A stretch of DNA of 31,455 nt from Methanocatella intestini (GTDB lineage Archaea; Methanobacteriota; Methanobacteria; Methanobacteriales; Methanobacteriaceae): assembly GCF_002252585.1 (NCBI RefSeq), contig NZ_NQLD01000010.1. One strand, written 5' to 3'. Under the pieces are notes generated by a model. The model made no database searches. It was not told the origin of the DNA and saw only the letters and a list, made by a program, of their open reading frames with translations. A program made the translations under genes and the position numbers. This document shows, piece by piece, positions 1 to 7,178 of this stretch (position 1 is its first letter; each line of letters starts with the position of its first letter).

Positions 1-169
1 GGGAGATCTAAAAGAAGCGGACATATAGCTATTACTCGTCCAATTTTAGGTTTGCTTGATAGAAATGAGTTGAAAGCAGTTTTAGGTCATGAAATGGGCC
101 ATATTAAACATAATGATATGATTGTTACAGCTATTGTAAGCTTAGTTCCAATGATTTGTTATTATATNN
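1..169 (+). pseudogene. htpX: HtpX-like M48 zinc metalloprotease, internal fragment
   Basis: Frame 1 is open from the first base and encodes about 56 residues. They include the zinc-protease motif GHEMGHIKH at about residues 30-38 (the HExxH signature), followed by the start of a hydrophobic segment (VTAIVSLVPMICYYI). This matches the M48B/HtpX family, membrane-bound proteases that degrade damaged membrane proteins. The N-terminus lies outside the window. The C-terminal half is missing because the sequence reaches two N bases at 168-169 and then becomes insertion-sequence DNA. Either the gene is disrupted by the insertion sequence or the two pieces were joined wrongly in assembly; the Ns favour the second. 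Family assignment is firm; whether the gene is truly broken is not known. Confidence 0.85.
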
Positions 170-621
170 CATCTATCATTTATGTTTTCACGCAAAACAA
201 AAGATAAACAGGAACATTAGAGAGGATAAGAAAAGAAATAATTATTCTGATGAAGAATTGGAATACTTAAATTATTGTAAACAATTAGTTTTTGATGTTT
301 TAGATGCTAATGATTTAGAATCTGCTAAAAAAGGTAGAGATTATCTTATTAGTATACAAAACAATTTGTCGAAAGTTATTTTTAATTTATTGTGGTTTTT
401 CATCATTCCTTACTTTAAAACAATAACATTTCATCTTGAAAATAGTAATGTTCCAACTACAAGTAATAAAATTGAAAATTTCTTTCAAAAAGTTTTCCCT
501 AAGCATATTAAAAAAACATTAAGAACTTTTGAAGGAGCTAGGACAAGATTTTCTCTCAAAACCAAATACTGGGTGCAGAGAAACTTCCGAGGCATTCATC
601 ACCAAAGTTATTGACAGTGCC
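170..621 (+). mobile_element. Partial insertion sequence, copy A (3' part of transposase gene)
   Basis: The open frame ending at 614 encodes the C-terminal about 145 residues of a transposase. The same sequence occurs on the minus strand at 30841-31455, with scattered base differences. Copy A lacks the transposase N-terminus and the left end of the element. The two copies agree up to GACAGTGCC and then diverge, which puts the right end of the element at about 619-621. The protein resembles the DDE transposase of ISM1, the insertion sequence described from Methanobrevibacter smithii; this is from memory and unverified. The junction with htpX coincides with N bases. Confidence 0.8.
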
Positions 622-795
622 GAAAAATATACATTCATCAAATATATTAATAAATAATTATAAAATTAGTATTTAATGATATAGTTAGTGTAGTTTAAAA
701 TTTATTCTAAAATAGCTATTTTTAATTAAATTAATTGTATGGGTAATATTTTTAAATAAAATAGTATTTCATTGAATATAATAGGAGGTTTTTTA

Positions 796-1170
796 ATGAA
801 AATTGAAGGAACAGTTACAACTGGTTTGGGAAAAGGTGCTTATTTTTTATCACAGGATTTTTATGTTAATAATTTTGAGAAAAATTGTGGATTTCGTCCA
901 TATCCTGGAACTTTAAATGTTATAGTTCCAGAAGAGTATCTTCCTCAAATTAATAAAGTAAAAGATGAATGTAAGAACATTATAAAGCCTGATGAAGGTT
1001 TTGGAGCTGTTAAATATATAAGAGCAAAATTAGATGAGGATATTACAGGAGCTATTGTATTTCCAGCTAAAACTACACATGATGAAAACTATTTGGAGTT
1101 TATAGCTAAAGATAAGCTTAGAGATAAGTTAAATCTTAAAGATGGGGATAGAGTAAGTATTGAATTTTAA
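796..1170 (+). CDS. ribK: CTP-dependent riboflavin kinase (RibK, DUF120 family)
   Basis: The 124-residue product matches the archaeal riboflavin kinase family (type protein MJ0056), which phosphorylates riboflavin to FMN using CTP instead of ATP. Visible family features are the N-terminal segment GTVTTGLGKGAYFLSQ, the central FRPYPGTLNV, and the C-terminal LRDKLNLKDGDRVSI. Length is normal for the stand-alone form without an N-terminal helix-turn-helix. The ATG at 796 is chosen because a strong ribosome binding site (AGGAGG, 783-788) sits seven bases upstream; an in-frame TTG at 772 lies before that site and is unlikely. A TATA-like TTTTTAAATA is at about 749-758. The next gene downstream is ribB, so two steps of FMN synthesis are together, with an FMN sensor between them. 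Confidence 0.93.
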   Translation: MKIEGTVTTGLGKGAYFLSQDFYVNNFEKNCGFRPYPGTLNVIVPEEYLPQINKVKDECKNIIKPDEGFGAVKYIRAKLDEDITGAIVFPAKTTHDENYLEFIAKDKLRDKLNLKDGDRVSIEF

Positions 1171-1179
1171 AGAAATATT

Positions 1180-1190
1180 TTTATATTATA
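1180..1190 (+). promoter_or_regulatory. Probable TATA box of the FMN riboswitch-ribB transcript
   Basis: TTTATATTATA lies just after the ribK stop codon and about 25-30 bases before the first stem of the riboswitch at 1215. That is the spacing expected for an archaeal TATA box with transcription starting near 1210. It suggests ribB has its own transcript beginning with the aptamer, although read-through from ribK is also possible. Confidence 0.5.
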
Positions 1191-1214
1191 ATTAATATAT
1201 TATTTGATTGTACA

Positions 1215-1337
1215 ATTCTCAGGGCGGAGTGAAATTCTCCACCGGTGGTGTTTCTAAATAGATAAGTCCACGAGCACATCTTGTGTTGATTTGGTTAGAG
1301 TCCAAAACCGACGGTTATAGTCCGGATGGAAGAGAAT
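1215..1337 (+). ncRNA. FMN riboswitch aptamer (RFN element)
   Basis: The conserved RFN blocks appear in order: AGGGCGGAGTGAAATTCTCC, ACCGGTGGT, GTCCACGAGC, GATTTGG, TCCAAAACCGACGGTTATAG and TCCGGATGGAAGAGA. Stems can be drawn by hand. P1 pairs ATTCTC (1215-1220) with GAGAAT (1332-1337). P2 pairs GGAG (1226-1229) with CTCC (1237-1240). P3 uses GTGG and CCAC, P4 CACA and TGTG, P5 TTGG and CCAA, and P6 CCGAC and GTCCGG, closing the six-stem junction. The element sits directly upstream of ribB, the expected target of FMN feedback. FMN riboswitches are overwhelmingly bacterial, so this archaeal context is notable. Identity as an RFN aptamer is nearly certain from sequence; ligand response is inferred. 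Confidence 0.95.
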
Positions 1338-1389
1338 AAGAAAGTTATTTTTTATTTTTAGCCCTGTTTCTACACTATTTAAGGAGATG
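1338..1389 (+). promoter_or_regulatory. Putative expression platform between FMN aptamer and ribB
   Basis: After the aptamer comes a T-rich stretch at 1345-1359 (13 of 15 bases T), then GCCCTG at 1361-1366, then the ribB ribosome binding site AAGGAGATG at 1381-1389. GCCCTG is a perfect complement of CAGGGC at 1220-1225, the last base of the P1 5' strand plus the conserved block after it. This offers an alternative pairing that excludes the ligand-bound fold. U-rich tracts terminate archaeal RNA polymerase without a hairpin, so ligand-controlled termination at the tract is one possible mechanism. No direct pairing to the ribosome binding site is obvious. Pairings are seen; mechanism is inferred. 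Confidence 0.5.
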
Positions 1390-1394
1390 TTACT

Positions 1395-2075
1395 ATGAGT
1401 AAAACTGATTTAGAAATGGGTTTTGAGGCATTAAGAAATGGTGAATTTATTTTAGTTTATGATGATGATGACAGAGAAGGAGAGGTAGACATGATTATCG
1501 CTTCTGAATTTGTTACACCAAAATCAGTAGCTACTATGAGAGATAATGCAGGAGGATTAATCTGTAACTGTTTAGCTCCGCAGTACTGTGATGCTATTAA
1601 TTTACCATTTATGACAGATATTATGGAAGCTGCTAGTTCAAAATATCCTGATTTAACTAAACTTGCTCCAAATGATATTCCATATGATGAAAGGTCTTCA
1701 TTTTCAATATGGGTAAATCATAGAGATTCATTTACTGGAGTCACTGATCATGATAGAGCCATGACTATTAGTGAAATGGCTGTTATGTTAAAAGAAGAAA
1801 GATATGATGATTTTGGAAAAACATTCAGATCTCCAGGTCATGTATGTCTTTTAAGAGGAGCTGACGGTTTAGTTAAAAACAGAAGAGGTCATACAGAAAT
1901 AGGTTTAGCTATGTGTGAAATGGCTGGTGTGACTCCGGTTTGTGTTGTTTGTGAAATGATGGATAGTGAAACAGGTCAGGCAACATCAGTAGCTGATGCT
2001 AAAAAATATGCAGAAGAAAACGGATTGGTCTTGCTTAAAGGGGAAGACATTATAAAAAAATATTTAGAAGAATAA
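1395..2075 (+). CDS. ribB: 3,4-dihydroxy-2-butanone-4-phosphate synthase (RibB)
   Basis: RibB converts ribulose 5-phosphate to formate and 3,4-dihydroxy-2-butanone 4-phosphate, the four-carbon precursor of riboflavin. The 226-residue product is a normal-length stand-alone archaeal enzyme. The acidic substrate and metal loop DDDDREGEVDM is at residues 23-33. Further motifs are HRDSFTGVTDHDRAMTI in the middle, SPGHVCLLR, and the catalytic RRGHTEIGLAMCEMAG, followed by the usual C-terminal CEMMD. The ATG at 1395 has AAGGAGAT at 1381-1388. The FMN riboswitch lies in its leader, so expression should fall when FMN is plentiful. Its stop codon directly abuts the stop codon of the convergent gene at 2076. 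Confidence 0.97.
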   Translation: MSKTDLEMGFEALRNGEFILVYDDDDREGEVDMIIASEFVTPKSVATMRDNAGGLICNCLAPQYCDAINLPFMTDIMEAASSKYPDLTKLAPNDIPYDERSSFSIWVNHRDSFTGVTDHDRAMTISEMAVMLKEERYDDFGKTFRSPGHVCLLRGADGLVKNRRGHTEIGLAMCEMAGVTPVCVVCEMMDSETGQATSVADAKKYAEENGLVLLKGEDIIKKYLEE

Positions 2076-2501
2076 TTAGCTGTACATAGCTTGATTATTC
2101 ATTCTTTTATCATTTATGTAATTAAAGATGTATTGGGTAATTTGCTGGATTTTATATGAATTGTAAATATTAAATACAACATATTTGCCATCATACATAT
2201 CTATTTTTACTCCATCTTTAATTTCTTTAGTTGGACTAACTAAACTTATTTTATCCCATGGAATTCTAAGATTTTTAGATTTTAAGGCTTTTTCAATATA
2301 GATTCCGTCATCTTTGATTTTCACGATTTTAACAGCTCTGCGGTTTCTTTCAGACATTACCTGAATATCTCCATTATCATCAAAGCCATAATCTGGAATT
2401 AGACATGTTGCTTTCCAACCCTGTTTAATTTTTTTTGCAACATGAACTCTATCTTTCTTTGTTAACTTAACACCCTGTTCCGGACTTAAATTAAGTGCCA
2501 T
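2076..2501 (-). CDS. Conserved-looking unknown protein with a possible PH/GRAM-like fold
   Basis: The 141-residue product is not recognised. It begins with a lysine-rich helix (KLTKKDRVHVAKKIKQGW). The second half alternates hydrophobic strands (DDGIYIEK, LRIPWDKISLV, GVKIDMYDGKYVVFNIYN) and ends in a helix (QQITQYIFNYIND). That strand order followed by one helix is reminiscent of small PH-like or GRAM-like domains, but this is only an impression. There is no signal peptide or membrane segment. Its ribosome binding site (AAGGTGAT) is formed by the last codons of the preceding CobB-like gene, so the two are translationally coupled and probably act in the same process. Convergent with ribB with no gap. 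Confidence 0.7.
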   Translation of the reverse strand: MALNLSPEQGVKLTKKDRVHVAKKIKQGWKATCLIPDYGFDDNGDIQVMSERNRRAVKIVKIKDDGIYIEKALKSKNLRIPWDKISLVSPTKEIKDGVKIDMYDGKYVVFNIYNSYKIQQITQYIFNYINDKRMNNQAMYS

Positions 2502-4022
2502 TTATATCACCTTGTTTTTTATTTCTTTAAATGGAATTATTCTATTGAAATTTACATTTTTAGCCATGCTGGCTATTGTATTTATATCTATATTTTCTTC
2601 AACACATTCCAAAGCATATTTTGAAAATAAATCATATCTGATTTCAACTTCCGGAGTAAATCCGCGTCCTTCTATTTTTAATTTTGATACATTTAAGACA
2701 TTCTTAACTTTGGTGTTATTTTTAATGTATGGTACTACATTTTCAAATATATTTTGGTTATAAACTTTGTTTAGAAGTATTGCTTCAACTGTAACTCCAA
2801 GTTTTTCCAACATATTTGCATGAGCTACCAAATCAACTGCTGCTGATTCAATTCCTCCTTTATTAACACCAGACATAAGCAGCATTGGAATATCTGATGA
2901 CATAGCTATTTCACTTGCAGAATATGGAACTTTTTCATTAAGCAGTCCGGTAAATACACTCATAACTCCTTCAATTAATACAATATCATAGTCTGATTTG
3001 TTTAATTTATCAATAGCTAGTTTAATATCCATCCAGCCTAAGTGTCCGATTTTTATAGATCCGTAATCTTCCATTTTCCCGTTTGTTAAATACAGACCGG
3101 GAACAATATCTCTTGCATCAGGACCTACTTTCATAAGAGCCACTTTCAATCCTCTTTTTCTTAGAGCTCCAGCCAGTCCAGTTAAAATAAATGTTTTTCC
3201 AGAATCAGATCCATTACTTCCAATCATTAAGAATTTAGGGCCTTTTCCATTATTTTTATATTTTAAAAACGGTTCAGCTAGTGTTTCTATTTTATATCCG
3301 GAATTCACTCCTAAATCTTTGTTTATTTTAGCTTTAACTTCCTTATTTTTACTGGATATATTTTTGATATCTTCACTGGAGGCATCAATGTAATCCAGAA
3401 AATTATTTCTAATAATAGGGTTTTCATCTAAAATATTATGAATCATAGTTCCTATAACATTTCCCTCATCGTTACAGGCTCCTGAGAAAATATTGTACTC
3501 GGATTTTTTATTTACATCTCCATAGTTCATTCTTTGAATCTGAGAGTAAAATAAAGGTTTGGCATCACCTTCAGCTTTACCGTATGTATGTGTGTGGAAA
3601 CCTGTAACATCTTCATTTTGGCCTTTTGTAATAAAAGAATTATCATAGACTTTAGCTTTAACACGGTCACTGCTTATGAGTGGTGAAAAGTCAATGTCTA
3701 TTAAGCCAAGACCTTCTTTTATTATTGGAACTTCTGATTTTCGTCCGATATCTGTCTGATTTGCTAATAACTGAAAACCTGCACAAACACCAACAATCGG
3801 TTTTCCATCTTTAGCTATTTGTTTTATTTCATTGGCTAATTCACAGCTAATATCTTCTGATTCAAGGATAGTTCCGCCAGGTATAATTAATGCATCTAAT
3901 TCTTCACTAGCTTTAATACCATTAACCAAACCGTTTGATTTGACAATATCTGTAGGTAATTTTCCAAAGTCTTCAAATCCCGGAACAGCTCCTTTTACAT
4001 AGACGAGTCCTATTTTTTTCAT
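2502..4022 (-). CDS. CobB/CobQ-like glutamine amidotransferase-ATPase with reversed domain order
   Basis: The 506-residue product has two recognisable halves. Residues 1-220 form a class I glutamine amidotransferase of the CobQ type, with nucleophile Cys80 in GVCAGFQ and the catalytic His195 in GTMIHNILDEN. Residues 262-470 form a CobB/dethiobiotin-synthetase-type ATPase with the P-loop GSNGSDSGKT at about 268-277, followed by KVGPD and DIVLIEGVMSVF. In cobyrinate and cobyrate amidases and in CfbB the ATPase comes first and the amidotransferase last; here the order is swapped. The likely chemistry is ATP- and glutamine-dependent amidation of a carboxylate, perhaps on a tetrapyrrole, but the substrate cannot be read from the sequence. 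It lies in a minus-strand operon between a CDP-alcohol phosphatidyltransferase gene and the 141-residue unknown. Ribosome binding site GAGGTT precedes the ATG. Confidence 0.85.
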   Translation of the reverse strand: MKKIGLVYVKGAVPGFEDFGKLPTDIVKSNGLVNGIKASEELDALIIPGGTILESEDISCELANEIKQIAKDGKPIVGVCAGFQLLANQTDIGRKSEVPIIKEGLGLIDIDFSPLISSDRVKAKVYDNSFITKGQNEDVTGFHTHTYGKAEGDAKPLFYSQIQRMNYGDVNKKSEYNIFSGACNDEGNVIGTMIHNILDENPIIRNNFLDYIDASSEDIKNISSKNKEVKAKINKDLGVNSGYKIETLAEPFLKYKNNGKGPKFLMIGSNGSDSGKTFILTGLAGALRKRGLKVALMKVGPDARDIVPGLYLTNGKMEDYGSIKIGHLGWMDIKLAIDKLNKSDYDIVLIEGVMSVFTGLLNEKVPYSASEIAMSSDIPMLLMSGVNKGGIESAAVDLVAHANMLEKLGVTVEAILLNKVYNQNIFENVVPYIKNNTKVKNVLNVSKLKIEGRGFTPEVEIRYDLFSKYALECVEENIDINTIASMAKNVNFNRIIPFKEIKNKVI

Positions 4023-4039
4023 AAGTAAACCTCGTGTAA

Positions 4040-4579
4040 TTATTTTATTTTAAGCTTTATAATACTTTCACAGTTAATATCTAAATACTGTGAATAACGG
4101 ATTATTAAAAATTCTTCAATAGCTGCGATTGTTGCAATAATACAAATAATTGCTATTAAATTTTCAGATGGTGCAAAAATTAATAAAACCGGAATTAAAA
4201 TTATTAGTAATCCGGTTATTTTATTGAGATAGCTATGAATTGTTGATAATTTTTTAAATTTAATATAACAATATATAGCAGATGCAATTTTTAGTATTAC
4301 TATAATCAGAATTAAAACATATATTTCAAGTGTAAAATTCAAAACAGGCAATAAAACTATTATTAATGATAAAAACATTGTCATGTCTGCTATTGAGTCT
4401 AATTTTGCTCCAAAATCAGTAACTAAGTTGTATTTGCGAGCAACATACCCATCCAGTACATCGCTGATGCTACAGATTAGATATATAATGAAAAATAAGT
4501 AAGATAAAGGTTTTGCAAAAAAAAGCAATAAAGAAAATATAATTCTAATAAATGATAATTTATTAGGACTAATTTTCAT
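4040..4579 (-). CDS. CDP-alcohol phosphatidyltransferase family membrane protein
   Basis: The protein carries the full family signature DG(x2)AR(x8)G(x3)D(x3)D at residues 43-65 (D43, G44, A47, R48, G57, D61, D65), the metal-binding active site of enzymes that move a phosphoalcohol head group from or onto a CDP-activated lipid. About five to six hydrophobic helices surround it (for example 9-38, 68-97, 127-160). At 179 residues it is a typical size. In an archaeon the product is probably an archaetidyl lipid (inositol, serine or glycerol type), but specificity cannot be decided here. The ATG at 4579 is preferred; a GTG at 4591 in the same frame would add four residues. Either start overlaps the end of gatA, implying coupling. 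Confidence 0.88.
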   Translation of the reverse strand: MKISPNKLSFIRIIFSLLLFFAKPLSYLFFIIYLICSISDVLDGYVARKYNLVTDFGAKLDSIADMTMFLSLIIVLLPVLNFTLEIYVLILIIVILKIASAIYCYIKFKKLSTIHSYLNKITGLLIILIPVLLIFAPSENLIAIICIIATIAAIEEFLIIRYSQYLDINCESIIKLKIK

Positions 4580-5939
4580 TTTCAAAGACACTCATTGCCT
4601 TAATGATTTTCAAATCATCTAATGGTTTAGCTTGAATTTGTAAACCAACAGGAATACCGTCTACTTCACCAGCTTTAATACTTCCAGCTGGAATTCCTGC
4701 AAGGTTAGCTATTACAGTTAATACATCGTAGGCATACATTTCCATAGGAGTTAATTCATCACCAATTTTGTGAGGAAGTTTAGGAACAGTAGGACCTACG
4801 ATTAAATCAACATTTTCCAACATAGCATTGATTTCATCTCTAATAAGTGATCTTGCTTGAAGAGCTTTTTTATAGAATTTTCCGCTGTATTCTTTTTGTG
4901 AAATATAAGAACCTATTTCAATTCTTCTTAATACTTCCTCTCCACAAACATTTTCTATTCTATAACCGTATTCTCTTCCGTCATATTTTCTGGTAGCTGA
5001 GAAGAATTCTACATAGTTGATTAAATAGTAAGTTGGAAGACATAAGTCAATATGATCAAAGCTTACTTCTACAAGTTCAGCACCAGCTTCAACTAATTTA
5101 TGAATAGCTTTGTTTACAGCAACATTAATTTCAGCATCTGTAACATCAATAAACTCTTTACAAACAGCTATTTTCATACCTTCAAGAGATTTTTCTTCAA
5201 GTACGCTGGTGAAATCTGACCTTTCCCCTTTTAAGGTTGTACATTCTGTTTCATCATAATCGGATATTGCATTTAGTGCAAGTGCAATTCCACTGGTATC
5301 ATTAGCTAATGGTCCGATTTGGTCTAAACTCATTGATAAATCAAGTAAACCTTGTCTTGATACCGCACCGTAAGTTGGTTTAAATCCAACAACTCCACAA
5401 TGGGATGCAGGATTCCTGATTGAACCTCCAGTATCTGAACCAAGAGCGATATCACACATTTCCGCAGCTACTGCAGCAGCACTTCCTCCACTGGATCCTC
5501 CAGGGATTCTTCCAGGAGCTGCAGGGTTTTGTGTAGGTCCAAAACAGGAAGTTTCAGTTGAACTTCCAGCTGCAAATTCATCCATATTGGTAATACCGAG
5601 AATAATTCCGTCTTCAGCTAATATTTTATCAATTACAGTTGCATTATAACTTCCGAAGTAATTATCCAGTGTTTTGGAAGCTGCAGAGATAATATAATCT
5701 TCAACATTAATATTTGCTTTAATACCAAAAACTAAACCAGATAAAAATCCAACTTTTTCTCCGTTAACTATTTTTTTATCAATAGCTTCTGCTTGTTTTA
5801 GAGCAGATTCTGTATTAACTTCTAAGAAAATATTTAATTCTTCATTTTTTTCATCAATAACTTTAATGAAGTTTTCCACATTCTCCTTAGCAGTCATTTC
5901 TTTATTTTGAATGGAATTTAATTTTTCAATAACACTCAT
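4569..5939 (-). CDS. gatA: Glutamyl/aspartyl-tRNA amidotransferase subunit A
   Basis: GatA is the amidase subunit of the GatCAB complex, which converts Asp-tRNA(Asn) or Glu-tRNA(Gln) to the amide. The 456-residue product shows the amidase signature: catalytic Lys74 (VFGIKANI), Ser149 in PGGSSGGSAAAVA and nucleophile Ser173 in GSDTGGSIRNPAS, with normal family spacing. Archaea use GatDE for Gln-tRNA, so GatCAB here probably makes Asn-tRNA. That fits with an AspRS that may charge both tRNA(Asp) and tRNA(Asn), as in Methanothermobacter; an aspS gene lies at 27561. A ribosome binding site (CAGGTG) is just before the ATG and a TATA box lies near 6000. It is the first gene of a four-gene minus-strand operon. 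Confidence 0.96.
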   Translation of the reverse strand: MSVIEKLNSIQNKEMTAKENVENFIKVIDEKNEELNIFLEVNTESALKQAEAIDKKIVNGEKVGFLSGLVFGIKANINVEDYIISAASKTLDNYFGSYNATVIDKILAEDGIILGITNMDEFAAGSSTETSCFGPTQNPAAPGRIPGGSSGGSAAAVAAEMCDIALGSDTGGSIRNPASHCGVVGFKPTYGAVSRQGLLDLSMSLDQIGPLANDTSGIALALNAISDYDETECTTLKGERSDFTSVLEEKSLEGMKIAVCKEFIDVTDAEINVAVNKAIHKLVEAGAELVEVSFDHIDLCLPTYYLINYVEFFSATRKYDGREYGYRIENVCGEEVLRRIEIGSYISQKEYSGKFYKKALQARSLIRDEINAMLENVDLIVGPTVPKLPHKIGDELTPMEMYAYDVLTVIANLAGIPAGSIKAGEVDGIPVGLQIQAKPLDDLKIIKAMSVFENEN

Positions 5940-5995
5940 TAAAACACCTGAGTAATCATAATAATATATAATAAGTGATATTTTATTTTTTAAGG

Positions 5996-6004
5996 TTTAT
6001 ATAA
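5996..6004 (-). promoter_or_regulatory. Probable TATA box of the gatA operon
   Basis: Read on the minus strand this is TTATATAAA, about 60 bases before the gatA start codon. Transcription would start about 25 bases further on, giving a leader of roughly 30 bases. No other element is obvious between it and the gene. Confidence 0.45.
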
Positions 6005-6099
6005 GTTATTGATAATTTTTTTAAAAAAAGTAGATAAGACCTATATTTAATTTATGAGTAATTTAAAGATTGATTTTAGTTAAGTAAAGCTTCTTTACC

Positions 6100-6330
6100 C
6101 TAGTATAAGAATTTGTAGATTAATTTGATAATGATTACACCGATTTCTGGCCCTACAATCAATACCAAACTTGGCTTAAAAATTGTCTGCCTATAACTAA
6201 TGGAGAAGCTAAACTGCATGCAGGGTTTACAGAGGTTTCAGTTTATGAAATTCCTATAATATGTACAAATGCCAATTAACATACCAATAGAAACTAAAAT
6301 AATATTTTGCCTAAACGAATATTTTTTTAC
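6100..6330 (-). pseudogene. Aquaporin (MIP family) gene remnant, C-terminal part
   Basis: On the minus strand two frames together give a decayed aquaporin C-terminus. One frame reads TETSVNPACSLASPLVIG then FLSQVWY, resembling the second NPA loop of aquaporins (usually SVNPARSL.P, then LWVFWVGP). A shift to the next frame continues as LIVGPEIGVIIIKLIYKFLY and stops at 6100-6102. Upstream, fragments such as VSIGMLIGI resemble the preceding helix but contain stops. The Arg of NPAR has become Cys. The N-terminal two thirds are gone. A small inverted repeat (GTAAAG and CTTTAC, 6084-6098) just after the stop may be its old terminator. The rest of the 5940-6383 gap holds only the promoters of the flanking genes. 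Confidence 0.7.
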
Positions 6331-6383
6331 AAAATTATAAATAGTGTACAAGCAATTAAATAAAATTAAAGAGGGGAGTCAAA

Positions 6384-7178
6384 ATGAAAAAAGCTATTGT
6401 GTTTGATAATTCTGGAACTTTACTTGAACGCTACAGGGTTATTAAAGATGTTTCAACTGGAGAATTATTCACTGATGTTAATTCATTGCACTTAATTGAT
6501 TCTATGGATTCCTTAGCACTTGTAGTTCTTCAGTTTAATACGAACTGTCTTTTGAATTTGGATAGCAACACTTTAATTTCAGATGTAATTAAACAGCATA
6601 ATATCGATTTTGATGTTAGCTTTACAAGTTGTGAAACTACTAAAGAGGAAGTTAGTGATATTTTAGAAAATGAAAATCAGGCTACTATTAGTGATATTAC
6701 TGATGGTTTTTCTATTTTAAAAGAAAAAATCCCTAAAATGGAACTTTGTAATGGATCTGCAGTAATTATTGACATTAATAAAAGTAAAATAGCTTATACT
6801 ATTACTTCTGCAGGGAAACTGTTTTCTGAAGTCACAGATACGATTAAGATTTTACAATCCAGAGGCATTGAAATTTATATTGCATCTGGAGACAGAAAGG
6901 GAGCTATTAACAAATTAGCCGAAATTTTAAATGTTAATAAAAAGCATGCTTTTGGAACTGTTTCCCCAAAGGGCAAATGCAAAGTTGTCAGATGTTTAAA
7001 AGATAGAGGATATAAAGTAATGATGGTTGGAGATGGTCTTAATGATGTTTTAGCTTTTAATAATGCTGATGTATCTGTTTTGACTGTTGAACAGGAAGAA
7101 GAAGTTTCTCCAAAGCTGATTAATAAAACAGATTATGTTATTCAGAAAATTTCAGAAGTTATTTCAATAGATTTTTAA
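6384..7178 (+). CDS. HAD-superfamily phosphatase resembling a soluble P-type ATPase catalytic domain
   Basis: The 264-residue product has HAD motif I VFDNSGTLLE, with putative nucleophile Asp8, a variant of the P-type ATPase DKTGT motif. The C-terminal half, ILQSRGIEIYIASGDRK through VSPKGKCKVVRCLKDRGYKVMMVGDGLNDVLAFNNADVSV, is the P-domain signature of P-type ATPases, with motif III Lys and motif IV GDGLND. There are no membrane segments, so it is a free-standing cytoplasmic phosphatase like MJ0968. The residues between 40 and 150 form a divergent cap. GAGGGGAG at 6371-6378 precedes the ATG and a TATA-like element is at about 6334-6343. Its last 20 bases overlap the 3' end of the convergent next gene. 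Substrate unknown. Confidence 0.85.
   Translation: MKKAIVFDNSGTLLERYRVIKDVSTGELFTDVNSLHLIDSMDSLALVVLQFNTNCLLNLDSNTLISDVIKQHNIDFDVSFTSCETTKEEVSDILENENQATISDITDGFSILKEKIPKMELCNGSAVIIDINKSKIAYTITSAGKLFSEVTDTIKILQSRGIEIYIASGDRKGAINKLAEILNVNKKHAFGTVSPKGKCKVVRCLKDRGYKVMMVGDGLNDVLAFNNADVSVLTVEQEEEVSPKLINKTDYVIQKISEVISIDF

Noticed and set aside
772..795. Upstream TTG start extending ribK by eight residues
   Set aside because: The extra codons include the ribosome binding site of the ATG at 796.
1209..1214. TGTACA just before the FMN aptamer, and single TGTACA copies at 2080-2085, 6262-6267 and 6345-6350, as TrpY sites
   Set aside because: A six-base palindrome of this composition is expected roughly ten times in 31 kb of such DNA; only the spaced pair at trpB2 has support from position and literature.
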